Source of the DNA: Chitinophagales bacterium
GTDB lineage: Bacteria; Bacteroidota; Bacteroidia; Chitinophagales; UBA10324
Direction: 5' to 3'
Length of the DNA stretch: 64,000 nucleotides
Assembly (NCBI GenBank): GCA_013816805.1
Contig: JACDDS010000013.1
Location: 1-64,000, forward strand
Shown: positions 19,105-28,414 of the stretch, one piece after another
How the letters are laid out: the number at the start of each line of letters is the position of its first letter
How positions within the stretch are numbered: the first letter of the stretch is position 1
Notes under the pieces: generated by a model
Database searches by the model: none
What the model was told of the DNA's origin: nothing
The model's input: the letters and a program-made list of their open reading frames with translations, nothing else
Position numbers and translations under genes: made by a program

Positions 19105-21291
19105 TTATTTATTAATAATCACCTTAGTCTGACTAATTATTTTTGACTTGTTATTTATAATCCGAAGGAAATACAGCCCTGATCCAAAGCTACTAGCGCT
19201 TATTATTTTACCGTTAAGTAAAGAAGCATCAACCTCACCGGAGGACCAAACCATTTTTCCAACTACATTGTATAAAACAGCTGTTACATTACTTTCCGCA
19301 GCAGGGTTAAATTCAATTCTGAAACTGTTGGCAGCGGGGTTAGGAACCGTAATTAACTGTAATTCGGCATACACATTTTCATTAGCTCCACGGGACTGAT
19401 TAATTGCAAAGGAGGATGATGTTGTAAATACTACACTATCCGTATAGGGGCTTGTAGCATTAATTCCATTTGCAGAATCTATTGCAGCCACTTCCCAGTC
19501 ATATGTTGTTGAAGGAGTAAGATTTTTTAAAGTATAGCTGCCTACATTACCTGTTGTTTTTTTCTTCGTCCATTTTGTGGTTCCATGTACCCGATATTGC
19601 ACTGAGTAATAATCAGAGCATGACACTGTAGTCCAGTTCAGCTTTGCTTTTGCAGATTGAATATTTGTTGTGGATGGGTTGGTAGGTATCGGCATCATAT
19701 CAACCGTTTTGCTTGTGCCAATAACTCCGCCGCTATTTGCTGTTGCATAATAGGATCCATCGGGAAGGTTTTTAAAGGTGGCACTCTTGTCTGTAACAAT
19801 AACGCTTCCGTAAGGTAAACCGAAGCGGTACAGTTGCACCGTATATGGTGAAATCCCGTTAGTAACTTTAAACGATATAGAATTTTTGGATGAGCAGCTT
19901 GCCAGCGTATCGTAAGATGTTACGGTAATCTTAGGTATTTCCAATTTTAAAACCCAGCTGTCATATCCGCCATTGCTTGTTACACCAGTAAGTGTGCCTG
20001 AATTAGAGGATTGCGAAAACCCTCCGATAATATAACCACCATCGTCACTTTGATTAACAGTAAAGAATTCATCATCATCACTTCCACCCAGCAGTTGCTG
20101 CCATTGAGTACTGCCATTGGCATTTAGCTTAATAAGCCATCCATCAAAAATACCATTATTGATAATACCTGTTAGGGTTCCTGAATTAGTGGACCTTGAA
20201 TAACCCGCCAGTATATAACCTCCGTCAGACGTTTGGAGACAGGAATAGAAATAATCATCATTGCTGCCACCCAATAATTTTTGCCAGGTTGTGTTACCAA
20301 TACCATCAAGTTTTATAACCCATCCATCATAACCGCCGTTATTGGTTAAACCTGTAAGTGTGCCGGAGTTGGAAGAAGAGCGAGAAGCAAGCGATGCTAT
20401 ATAACCACCGTCAGCAGTTTGTTGTATGGAATTTAAGTAATCTGTATTATCCCCGCCCAATAATTTTTGCCATACTGTATTGCCCGACGCATCTAACTTT
20501 ATAACCCATCCATCTTCGGCGCCATGGTTTGTTAAACCGGTAAGTGTTCCGGTATTGGAAGTGGAATTAGTATAACCGGTTATAATGTATCCGCCGTCGA
20601 TAGTTTGCTGACAGAGACGGAGGGCATCAACGTTATCGCCGCCAAGCAGCTTTTGCCATGTAGTACTTCCACTGCTGGTAAGCTTAATTACCCATCCATC
20701 AAAAGGACCTCCATGATTAGTAATACCGGTAAGCGTTCCAGTGTTGGAAGATTCAGATTGGCCTGCTACAAGATAGCTTCCATCCACTGCCTGAGTAACG
20801 CCGTATAAATAATCATTGTTGACACCACCAAACAGTTTTTGCCAAGTGGTATTTCCATTTCCATCAAGCTTAACAACCCAACCATCCATTCCTCCGTTAT
20901 TAGTAATACCGGTAAGGGTCCCTGAATTAGAAGAATTAGTATAGCCTTCTGCAATATAGCCACCATCTGCAGTCTGTTTTATTCCCCAGAATTCATCATC
21001 ACCGGATCCTCCAAGCAGTTTTTGCCATTGAGTATTGCCATTGGCATCCAGTTTTCTTACCCACCCGTCAATTCCACCATTGTTTGTAATGCCAATTAAG
21101 GTTCCTGAATTAGATGAAGAAGAATAACCAGCTGTAATATAGCCTTCATCCGAAGTTTGCTGAATATTAAAGCCATAGCCATAATCGCTATTAATGCCGC
21201 CTTGCAATGTTTGCCATTGTGTTAAGGGTTGCGCTGTAACAATGAGGCTGTACATTAAAAGAACAAAAGCGAGTGTAAGAAACTTTTTCAT
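19105..21291 (-). CDS. T9SS-secreted seven-repeat propeller-like protein with fibronectin type III domain
   Basis: 728 residues, ATG start, signal peptide cleaved after about 'VTAQ' (residue 20). Residues 25 to about 460 are seven repeats of about 62 residues, consensus WQKLLGGS-x-x-D ... Q-T-x-DGGYI-x-AGY-x-x-S-x-SGTLTG-x-x-N-x-G-x-x-DGW-x-x-KLD. The repeats share the Trp-GG-DGGYI-GY-DGW-KLD skeleton with the plus-strand protein at 16112-18613, but replace its DGDV turn with SGTLTG. After the propeller come an Ig-like domain (about 460-530), a fibronectin type III domain ('KLNWTTVSCSDYYSVQYR ... TPSTTYDWEV') and a type A T9SS sorting domain ('TVPNPAANSFRIEF'). Surface or extracellular location is expected; ligand unknown. 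Confidence 0.9.
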   Translation of the reverse strand: MKKFLTLAFVLLMYSLIVTAQPLTQWQTLQGGINSDYGYGFNIQQTSDEGYITAGYSSSSNSGTLIGITNNGGIDGWVRKLDANGNTQWQKLLGGSGDDEFWGIKQTADGGYIAEGYTNSSNSGTLTGITNNGGMDGWVVKLDGNGNTTWQKLFGGVNNDYLYGVTQAVDGSYLVAGQSESSNTGTLTGITNHGGPFDGWVIKLTSSGSTTWQKLLGGDNVDALRLCQQTIDGGYIITGYTNSTSNTGTLTGLTNHGAEDGWVIKLDASGNTVWQKLLGGDNTDYLNSIQQTADGGYIASLASRSSSNSGTLTGLTNNGGYDGWVIKLDGIGNTTWQKLLGGSNDDYFYSCLQTSDGGYILAGYSRSTNSGTLTGIINNGIFDGWLIKLNANGSTQWQQLLGGSDDDEFFTVNQSDDGGYIIGGFSQSSNSGTLTGVTSNGGYDSWVLKLEIPKITVTSYDTLASCSSKNSISFKVTNGISPYTVQLYRFGLPYGSVIVTDKSATFKNLPDGSYYATANSGGVIGTSKTVDMMPIPTNPSTTNIQSAKAKLNWTTVSCSDYYSVQYRVHGTTKWTKKKTTGNVGSYTLKNLTPSTTYDWEVAAIDSANGINATSPYTDSVVFTTSSSFAINQSRGANENVYAELQLITVPNPAANSFRIEFNPAAESNVTAVLYNVVGKMVWSSGEVDASLLNGKIISASSFGSGLYFLRIINNKSKIISQTKVIINK
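19930..21219 (-). repeat. Seven ~186-bp propeller-blade coding repeats
   Basis: Units begin at 'WQ' before the LLGG motif. Neighbouring units share the stretches coding for 'SGTLTG' and 'DGWVIKLD', so they are less diverged than the blades of the convergent gene. Confidence 0.8.
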
Positions 21292-21411
21292 AAAGTATAG
21301 TTTTAATTTGTATGGACGAGATTAAATTCAGTTTGTAAAATTTCACTATTGCCATGCAGCAAACAATACTTAATTTGTATTAGTGAATTTCATTTTTAAT
21401 TTTCTCGTTTA

Positions 21412-24400
21412 ATGTGCTTTTCGAAAAAAATAATACTACTGACAGGAATTTTTTTTTCGCAATATTTTGTATCAGCCCAGAATACGGGGATACTGTCATT
21501 TAAAAGATGCCCTGTAAAAACACTTAATTACGAGCAAGGTCTTCTTAACAATGGCACTACCAATATTATTACTGATGCATTAGGTTTTACATGGATATCT
21601 ACGCGAACCGGAATGCAACGCTACAATGGATATATTTTTGAAAAGATAAAGCCGGTTGTTGGCAAAGACACTATCACCATCAATTATCCGGTGTTTTTTT
21701 TCAAATTGAAAAATGGTAATATCTGGATTAGTTATAAACAAGGTGTTTTAGCATTTGATCCGCAAAAAAATTGTTTTAAAAAAATTATATCTCTTCAAAA
21801 CACTGATAACTTAAACTTTACTCTGGTTCCTTTAAAACAAACCACAGCAGGAATTTGGTGCATGCAGCAGAAAAAGGGCTTCGTTATTTATAATATGAGC
21901 GGAGCAGCAATCAGAACTTTTTCTGAAAGGAATATTGCATCTATTGACGCCATTCTTCATCAACAGGAAATTTTGATTAATTCAAATATTGCAACCAACA
22001 ACAATTTTATATTTTATTCCGCTGGCAAAAACCGGATCTTAAAAATAAACACTCAAACACGTCAATACAATTACATTAATTATACAGAAAATATTCTGCG
22101 AATAGCCTGTACCGAAAATAACTTGTATATAATTTCAAACCCCGGACTATCGTGCATGAATATTGAGCAGGAAAAAATCACGAAGAAGATTTCGATTGCC
22201 AAATTGATCAATGAAAATATAACGTACACTTCACTTGTTTGCAATAATAAAGATCAATTATTAATAAGCTTTAACAGGCATCTGTATGAGTTTGATACTG
22301 CTTTAAATTATCAAAAGGAATTTACAAGTCTTAACGGAGATCCAGTTGTTCCGGTTGGATTTATACGGATTATTTATGCTGATAAATTCAAACGAATATG
22401 GCTATTAACCAATGATGATATTAAGCGCATTCAAAACGTTGATATTCCCTTTGAGCATTTTATTTATTCAACTGAAAAAAACAATTTTATAAGAAGCCTT
22501 TATTACGATGAACAGCAGCATGTGTTGTTAGCAGGGCTTTACAACAGCGGCATTCAATTGTACGATACCCTTGGAAATGCTTTATGGCAAAAGCCTGTTG
22601 TTACCGAAAATGCAAAAGATATAAATGCAATTGAAAAATTAACCACTGAAAATTATCTGGTTGAAACTATTGGCAGAGGCTGGTACATTTTAAATACCAG
22701 GTTAAAACAAATCCAGCCATTTCCTTTGAATAATTTGCATAAGAATGAAGTAAATCTTCATGCTGTAAATTTTGTAAATAATCTTCAGCGTATTAATGAT
22801 AGCACGATTTTTATTGCTACAAAATCAAATGTTTTGAGCTGTGTTTTTAAAAACCGATCAATTCAATCAGTTCAGCCTTTATTGCCAGGAAGTTATAATT
22901 CAACAAATGAAATAAATTGTTTTATTTATACAAAAAACAACGCTCTGTGGGTTGGTACTGTAAAAGGAATAATTTACGAACTTGATAAAAATGGTAAGCT
23001 AAAAATTTTGCATATCCCACAGAATTTTCAAATAAGAAGTTTTGCAGAGGATGCACACCACAATATTTGGATTGGAACTGACCAGGGGTTGTATGTTTAC
23101 TCTTCTTCAGGTGAATTGAAAAAAAAATTTACAACAGAAACAGGTTTGCTGAATGATTGCATTTATGCATTGTTGCCTGTTGAAAACAAAGCCGCGGTTT
23201 TTGCAAGCAGCAATCTTGGCCTATCGTATATTTCTTTTAATGAGGGGATTAAAAATTATACAAAAGAATCAGGCTTGCAGGAAAATGAGTTTAATACAGG
23301 GTCTGCAATCAAAACATCGCATGGAAAATTTTATTTTGGCGGAGTGAACGGCATTACTGCATTTTACCCTTCTGCACTTTCACAAATACGGGACACACCT
23401 GTCTTAAATATTACAAAAATAGTAGTGAATGATTCATTGTATAATTCTTTGACAGGTGTATCGGGAGGAGATACGATTAACCTAAATTACTTTCAAAATC
23501 ATGTACAGCTTGATTTTGCAGCGTTAGGGCTTTTTAACACAAATGAATATGAATATAAGTATCGCTTAAAAGAATTTGAAGATGGTTGGCAAACTACGAA
23601 CCAGCCCACCGGTATAAAATATGTACTTCAGCCAGGAAAATATTTATTTGAAATTAATTGCAGACCGATACTTTCATCCCAAACTGTTTTCAGCAAAACA
23701 ATCAACATTTTTATTTCGCCTCCATGGTGGCAAACATGGTGGTTCCGGCTGGCAGCAATTACCTTATCAATTGCAATTATTGTGTTCCTTGTTCAGCTGT
23801 ATAATCGCTGGAAATATTTAAAAAAGATTCGAACATTGCAATTCCAACAAGGTATACAACAAGAGCGTGAGCGAATCAGCCGTGACTTGCATGATAACCT
23901 GGGTGCATATGCTGCAGCCATTGCATCCAATGTTTCCTCCATACAATTTTCACAAGATCGAAATGATGAACAGGTATTCTATCAGCTTAAAAATAACTCT
24001 CAGTCTATTATCAACCAGTTGAACGATACTATCTGGGCCTTGAATAAAGAAGAAATTACAATTACTGCAATCAGTGATAGGTTTAAAATATTCCTTCAAA
24101 AGATTCAGCCAAATTATCCCGATATACATATTGTAGTAGAAGAAGATGTTATAACCGATCTGATGCTTTCTCCGTCCAATGCATTGCATTTATTCAGAAT
24201 AATGCAGGAAGGAGTTAACAATGCCATACGCCACAGCAATTGCTTAAATATCATTATAATGATAATTTGCGGCTCTTCATGGAAAGTGATTATTAAAGAT
24301 GATGGAAAAGGATTTTTACATTTTAACGAAAAAGTAATAAGCGGAAATGGTTTAAAAAACATACAGCTAAGGGGTGAAAAGGCAGGCTGGAAAATAATTT

Positions 24401-24459
24401 GGGAAGACGCTTCTCCAAAAGGAACGCTATTAATGATAAGTAGCAATAATGATTCGTAA
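21412..24459 (+). CDS. Sensor histidine kinase with periplasmic Reg_prop/Y_Y_Y sensor, NarL-class
   Basis: 1015 residues. Signal peptide at 1-22, then a large periplasmic region of two-component-regulator-propeller blades (for example 'GFTWISTRTGMQRYNG' and 'NIWIGTDQGLYVYSSSG'), a Y_Y_Y domain (about 665-760, 'YEYKYRLKEFEDGWQTT'), one transmembrane helix (about 775-800), a HisKA_3 dimerisation domain with phospho-acceptor His827 in 'RDLHDN', and a C-terminal GHKL ATPase domain ('DDGKGF', later 'GNGLKNI'). The architecture is that of Bacteroidota HTCS-like sensors, but without the fused response regulator: the regulator is a separate NarL-type protein encoded at 25751. It probably senses an extracellular ligand and phosphorylates that regulator; ligand unknown. 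Confidence 0.92.
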   Translation: MCFSKKIILLTGIFFSQYFVSAQNTGILSFKRCPVKTLNYEQGLLNNGTTNIITDALGFTWISTRTGMQRYNGYIFEKIKPVVGKDTITINYPVFFFKLKNGNIWISYKQGVLAFDPQKNCFKKIISLQNTDNLNFTLVPLKQTTAGIWCMQQKKGFVIYNMSGAAIRTFSERNIASIDAILHQQEILINSNIATNNNFIFYSAGKNRILKINTQTRQYNYINYTENILRIACTENNLYIISNPGLSCMNIEQEKITKKISIAKLINENITYTSLVCNNKDQLLISFNRHLYEFDTALNYQKEFTSLNGDPVVPVGFIRIIYADKFKRIWLLTNDDIKRIQNVDIPFEHFIYSTEKNNFIRSLYYDEQQHVLLAGLYNSGIQLYDTLGNALWQKPVVTENAKDINAIEKLTTENYLVETIGRGWYILNTRLKQIQPFPLNNLHKNEVNLHAVNFVNNLQRINDSTIFIATKSNVLSCVFKNRSIQSVQPLLPGSYNSTNEINCFIYTKNNALWVGTVKGIIYELDKNGKLKILHIPQNFQIRSFAEDAHHNIWIGTDQGLYVYSSSGELKKKFTTETGLLNDCIYALLPVENKAAVFASSNLGLSYISFNEGIKNYTKESGLQENEFNTGSAIKTSHGKFYFGGVNGITAFYPSALSQIRDTPVLNITKIVVNDSLYNSLTGVSGGDTINLNYFQNHVQLDFAALGLFNTNEYEYKYRLKEFEDGWQTTNQPTGIKYVLQPGKYLFEINCRPILSSQTVFSKTINIFISPPWWQTWWFRLAAITLSIAIIVFLVQLYNRWKYLKKIRTLQFQQGIQQERERISRDLHDNLGAYAAAIASNVSSIQFSQDRNDEQVFYQLKNNSQSIINQLNDTIWALNKEEITITAISDRFKIFLQKIQPNYPDIHIVVEEDVITDLMLSPSNALHLFRIMQEGVNNAIRHSNCLNIIIMIICGSSWKVIIKDDGKGFLHFNEKVISGNGLKNIQLRGEKAGWKIIWEDASPKGTLLMISSNNDS

Positions 24460-24500
24460 CGGAGGTCAACGCACAATCATCAATATTAACGTGACGATAA

Positions 24501-24508
24501 TATTTTTG
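24501..24508 (+). promoter_or_regulatory. Candidate Bacteroidota -7 element upstream of the Ca2+/H+ antiporter
   Basis: TATTTTTG matches the TAnnTTTG consensus and lies 33 bp before the ATG at 24542. I see no good TTG at the expected -33 spacing, so support is partial. If real, the antiporter can be expressed separately from the kinase gene. Confidence 0.3.
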
Positions 24509-24541
24509 CTGTAACCTCTTTACAGGGAATGAAACAATGAA

Positions 24542-25603
24542 ATGAAAAAAAAAGAAAAAATTAAAATTTTTATTGCTGCAATTGTTACTTCAGTTGCAGG
24601 CGTATTGCATTACAGCCATGCAAATGCAGTGTTAGGGTTTATAATCACTGCAGCAGCCCTTGCAATGGTGGCAGTGATCGTTGGAGATGCTACCAGCCAG
24701 CTTGGAAAACGCCTGGGTCCCGGGGTCACTGGTATTTTACAATCTGCCCTTGGCAATCTGCCGGAATTATTTGTCTGCATTTTTGCGCTGAAAGCGGGGC
24801 TTGATAAAGTGGTGCAGGCTGCGTTAATCGGATCTATTCTTGGCAATTCCCTGTTAGTACTTGGGCTGGCTCTTCTTATTGGTGGTATTAAAAACGGAAC
24901 CCAGCGTTTTATCTCCGAACCTCCTAAGATGATTGCTACCCTGATGATTCTGGCATTTGCTGCTCTTGCCATTCCCACATTAACCAAGATGTTGCACACT
25001 TCTGCAGAATCTCATATTAACCCGCTGGATACTTATGTGGCACTCGTTTTACTGGTCCTATTCGGGGCTAGTACCTATTTTTTTTTAAAGGGTGACCAGG
25101 CAGTGGTTTCAGCCGATCCGCAGCAAGATGCACATAGCTCTGCATGGTCACTTAGCTTAACAATTAGTGTATTGACAGCAGCCGGTGCCGCGGCTGCTTT
25201 TGTTTCCGATTGGTTTGTAGGTGCGCTTCATCCTGCCATGCAGACTTTGGGCATCAACGATACATTTGCCGGTCTTGTAATAGTAGCCTTAGCAGGTAAT
25301 TCGATTGAAAACCTGGTTGGGATACAGCTCGCGTACCGGAATAAATCCGATTATGCAGTAAGTGTTATTATGAATAGTTCACTCCAAATAGCTCTTGGGT
25401 TATTCCCATTACTTGTATTACTTTCTTTTTTTCTGGGGGGTGCCATTTTATCTTTTGTACTGCCTCCTCTCCTTCTTGCTTGTCTGGCGCTGGCAGTAAT
25501 TGTAAATGCATTTATCGTTTTTGATGGTGAATCCATCTGGCTTGAGGGCCTGGCTCTTGTAGGATTATACTGCCTGATTGCCGCAGCATTTTGGTGGGGA
25601 TAG
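24542..25603 (+). CDS. Calcium/proton antiporter (CaCA superfamily, CAX-type)
   Basis: 353 residues, ten or eleven hydrophobic segments. The two inverted alpha repeats that form the ion pathway are visible: alpha-1 with GNLPE at 71-75 and GSILGNSLLVLG at 97-108; alpha-2 with AGNSIEN at 251-257 and MNSSLQIALG at 277-286. The acidic residues Glu75 and Glu256 are the expected cation-coordinating positions. The family exchanges cytosolic Ca2+ for H+. It sits between a sensor kinase and its probable response regulator, 82 bp after the first and 147 bp before the second, so the signalling pair might control it. Confidence 0.92.
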   Translation: MKKKEKIKIFIAAIVTSVAGVLHYSHANAVLGFIITAAALAMVAVIVGDATSQLGKRLGPGVTGILQSALGNLPELFVCIFALKAGLDKVVQAALIGSILGNSLLVLGLALLIGGIKNGTQRFISEPPKMIATLMILAFAALAIPTLTKMLHTSAESHINPLDTYVALVLLVLFGASTYFFLKGDQAVVSADPQQDAHSSAWSLSLTISVLTAAGAAAAFVSDWFVGALHPAMQTLGINDTFAGLVIVALAGNSIENLVGIQLAYRNKSDYAVSVIMNSSLQIALGLFPLLVLLSFFLGGAILSFVLPPLLLACLALAVIVNAFIVFDGESIWLEGLALVGLYCLIAAAFWWG

Positions 25604-25750
25604 TAATTTCTTAGATTAATTAAGAATACACAGCTTCATAAGCTTTTAGAAAATTCCATACAACTTTAATATAAATGCTGAATTGAAAACTCTTACACTA
25701 CTATAAATTAATTATTGTGTATTATATATCTATGAGTAACCTTTGCAGCT

Positions 25751-26437
25751 ATGCTTAAAAATCCGGTTACACGTATTGCTTTGGTGGAAGATAATGCGGT
25801 TAACAGAAATACTTTTCAGCAAAAAGCACAACAAAATGCAGATTGGAAAATCGTTTTTGTTGCCACAAATGGTGAAGAGTGCCTGGAAGAATTAAAGGGC
25901 GCGCCGCTTCATATTTTACCTGAGGTGATCTTTATGGATTTGGAAATGCCGGGCCTGAACGGTATTCAAACTATTGCTTCAGGCAAAACACTATATCCGC
26001 AAATTCATTTTATTGTTTTGACTGTTTTTGATGACGATGAAAAAATTTTTGAAGCTATTAAGGCAGGTGCTTCAGGTTACCTGTTAAAGCATGAAAATGC
26101 TTCTTCTTTAATGGATGCTGTGAAAAATGTTCTTGAATCGGGAGGTGCTCCAATGAGCCCGGCCATTGCGCGAAAAGCCCTGCAAATGCTGAGTAAATCT
26201 TCACAAAGAAAAAATTACAAAGAATCTTTTTCAATCCCGGAAACAATCAGTGAAAGGGAAAAAGAGATTTTGCAGTATACAGTTAGTGGCCTGGATGCAA
26301 AACGCACTGCCGATATTTTAAAAATAAGTGTATTTACAGTCCGCAAGCATATAGCAAATATTTATGAGAAACTGCATGTGCAGTCAAAAGCGCAGGTTAT
26401 TAGTCTCGCTCACAATAACCGGTGGTTTAATGTATAA
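25751..26437 (+). CDS. NarL/LuxR-family response regulator
   Basis: 228 residues. N-terminal receiver domain with acidic pair Glu13-Asp14, phospho-acceptor Asp63 in 'FMDLEMPGLNG', Thr91 and Lys113; C-terminal GerE/LuxR HTH with 'SEREKEILQY' and 'SVFTVRKHIANIYEKL' (about 165-225). It is the natural partner for the HisKA_3 kinase at 21412-24459, as both belong to the NarL class and no other kinase of that class is nearby. DNA target unknown. Confidence 0.92.
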   Translation: MLKNPVTRIALVEDNAVNRNTFQQKAQQNADWKIVFVATNGEECLEELKGAPLHILPEVIFMDLEMPGLNGIQTIASGKTLYPQIHFIVLTVFDDDEKIFEAIKAGASGYLLKHENASSLMDAVKNVLESGGAPMSPAIARKALQMLSKSSQRKNYKESFSIPETISEREKEILQYTVSGLDAKRTADILKISVFTVRKHIANIYEKLHVQSKAQVISLAHNNRWFNV

Positions 26438-26591
26438 TTAATAGACTGGTCTGTCTGGATAATTATCAATTAAAAACCATTGATCTATTAACTTTATTTC
26501 CCGTTCAGCGGTGCATTTTACCGATTCATCGTTTACAATTCCCGTTCATCTAAATTGTGTTCTGCAAAATTTTTTTAGCTATAGAAACCTT

Positions 26592-26599
26592 TACTTTTG
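26592..26599 (+). promoter_or_regulatory. Candidate -7 element for the cupredoxin gene
   Basis: TACTTTTG matches TAnnTTTG and lies 45 bp before the preferred ATG (26645), predicting a leader of about 40 bases. The -33 region at the normal spacing is a T-run rather than a clear TTG. Confidence 0.4.
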
Positions 26600-26644
26600 A
26601 CGCCAAGATCTATTCCTAATCCCCCTAAAAAAATTATATCTCTC

Positions 26645-27739
26645 ATGAAAACAATTTACAAAAGAATTTTAAAAATCAGCTCCACAGTTGTGCTGCTGTT
26701 CCTGTTCGCACTTGCTTCTAAAGCAACAATACAAATAGTTACCGTTCAGAATTTTTCTTTCTCACCCAGCAGCTTTACTGTTAATCTCGGTGATACCGTT
26801 AAGTGGGTATGGGTTGATGGCGGTCATACTACCACCTCTACTTCTATTCCTGCTGGTGCCACGTCATGGGATAGTCAAATCAATTCCGGAAATACTACCT
26901 TCAAATACGTTCCGTCCGTAGTAGGTACTTACAATTACCATTGTGCCATCCATCCTACTACTATGATAGGGAGCTTTTCGGTAGTGTGTGCCACACCGGA
27001 TATTTCAATATCTGCTGATGGACCTAAAACTTTTTGCTCAGGCGGATCAGTTACCCTATCTCAAAGTGCTGGTGGTAATTTTACAAGCTATCAATGGCAG
27101 AATAACGGATCCAATATTGCCGGGGCAACCAATAATTCCTTGACGGTAACTAAAAAAGGTGACTACACATTAGTGGTAACCAACAGTTGCGGTGCTCAAA
27201 ACACTTCTAATTCTATTAACGTTACAGTCAATAAATTACCAAAGGCTGATGTTACTCCTTCCGGACCAATAACTATCTGCCCTCCACAAACAGTTACGCT
27301 TTCCGTTACCACTACATCAGGAGCTACTTATCAGTGGTATAAAAACAACAATCCGATTGCAGGGGCTACAAATCCAACCTTAGATGTAAGTAAGGCTGGC
27401 AACTATACAGTAACCGTAATAAAAACGTCTACCGGATGCAGCAAAACTTCTAAAAAGGTAGTCGTTTCATCAGCATGTAAGGATGAATCTGTTAATCCTT
27501 TAACAGAGACTATTGGATATCCAAATCCTACCTCAGATTTCATGAACCTTAATATCCAATCATTGGATCATCCTGATGTGATTAACGTTTACGATCTTAG
27601 CGGAAAATTAATTACCTCTTACCAGGTGATAAATACTGAAATTAAAGTGGGTGAAAACCTGCTGCCGGGTATTTATCTTGTTAAAATTGAGAAGAATAAT
27701 ACAGTGCTGCAAACGGTTAAGCTGGTTAAGACGAAATAA
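26645..27739 (+). CDS. T9SS-secreted cupredoxin with Ig-like modules
   Basis: 364 residues. Signal peptide 1-28 (after 'SKAT'). Residues 29-115 form a plastocyanin/azurin-type cupredoxin with all four type 1 copper ligands: His61 in 'GGHTTT', Cys100, His103 and Met107 in 'YHCAIHPTTM'. Two Ig-like modules with 'YQWQN' and 'YQWYK' cores follow (about 118-280), then a type A T9SS sorting domain ('GYPNPTSDFM'). A single-electron carrier anchored outside the outer membrane is implied, which could serve extracellular electron transfer, copper handling or redox of an exported enzyme; these are inferences. The ATG at 26645 is chosen over a TTG at 26597 because it begins a standard signal peptide and leaves room for the promoter. 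Confidence 0.9.
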   Translation: MKTIYKRILKISSTVVLLFLFALASKATIQIVTVQNFSFSPSSFTVNLGDTVKWVWVDGGHTTTSTSIPAGATSWDSQINSGNTTFKYVPSVVGTYNYHCAIHPTTMIGSFSVVCATPDISISADGPKTFCSGGSVTLSQSAGGNFTSYQWQNNGSNIAGATNNSLTVTKKGDYTLVVTNSCGAQNTSNSINVTVNKLPKADVTPSGPITICPPQTVTLSVTTTSGATYQWYKNNNPIAGATNPTLDVSKAGNYTVTVIKTSTGCSKTSKKVVVSSACKDESVNPLTETIGYPNPTSDFMNLNIQSLDHPDVINVYDLSGKLITSYQVINTEIKVGENLLPGIYLVKIEKNNTVLQTVKLVKTK

Positions 27740-27760
27740 AAAAATATATTTTTTCCATGG

Positions 27761-27782
27761 AAGGCGCATGTAAGTGCGCCTT
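27761..27782. terminator. Hairpin terminator between convergent genes
   Basis: An 8-bp stem (27761-27768 with 27775-27782), GC-rich core GGCGC, six-base loop, then T-rich sequence. It separates the cupredoxin gene from the minus-strand gene ending at 27794. Confidence 0.7.
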
Positions 27783-27793
27783 TTATATAATCA

Positions 27794-28375
27794 TCATCTC
27801 TTCGTACTAAATGAGAGCAATGTTCTTGTAGAAAAATTTTGCGACCCTGAATAGCAATCTTCTGTTCTTTCCCGAAGAATACCTATATACTTTGCAATAA
27901 TGGTGTACCCGTCGCACCTGTCTGAAATTTTATAACATCCTTCTGATTTCCATTTCATTTCAGGACATTCAATTTTTGATATGGTTTTTTGTACCACAAC
28001 GTCTCCTCCCTGCACATAATTGAATGTGGTGGCATCATTTGTAAGAAAAAAAACGGGTGACGAAAACCTTGCACGATTGCGCTGAGTGCCTACCTGGTAT
28101 ATGGTGTCATGCTGTATATACCATTCTTTTCCGTCGCTGAATTTAAATACCTTTTTTCCTTCCCACGTTTCTTCACTCACAATTTTTAACGTGTCGTGCC
28201 GGATTTGCAACTGTCCTTCCTGTACCACAGAATCCAGATATACCCAGAAATTCCCCACAGCGAGGGGCATTATCGGATTGGAGGTTTGTGAACCTGCAAC
28301 CTGGTTACAGGTATTTTTTTCACTTACTATTGAAGTGATTATAAACATGCTCAGATATAGCAGGGTAATTCTCAT
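27794..28375 (-). CDS. Exported protein of unknown function
   Basis: 193 residues with an N-terminal hydrophobic signal (1-18). The segment 'MPLAVGNFWVYLDS' is a motif seen in many Bacteroidota exported proteins of unknown role that begin with 'P...G..W.Y'. Several Cys residues occur in the second half ('IECPEMKW', 'GCYKISDRCDG', 'DCYSG'). No lipobox is clear. It is divergent from the rRNA methyltransferase gene, with 39 bp between the starts. ATG start at 28375. Confidence 0.65.
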   Translation of the reverse strand: MRITLLYLSMFIITSIVSEKNTCNQVAGSQTSNPIMPLAVGNFWVYLDSVVQEGQLQIRHDTLKIVSEETWEGKKVFKFSDGKEWYIQHDTIYQVGTQRNRARFSSPVFFLTNDATTFNYVQGGDVVVQKTISKIECPEMKWKSEGCYKISDRCDGYTIIAKYIGILRERTEDCYSGSQNFSTRTLLSFSTKR

Positions 28376-28414
28376 GAAATTTAATTTGCTTTGTGAAATT
28401 CTATCTAAAAGTAA

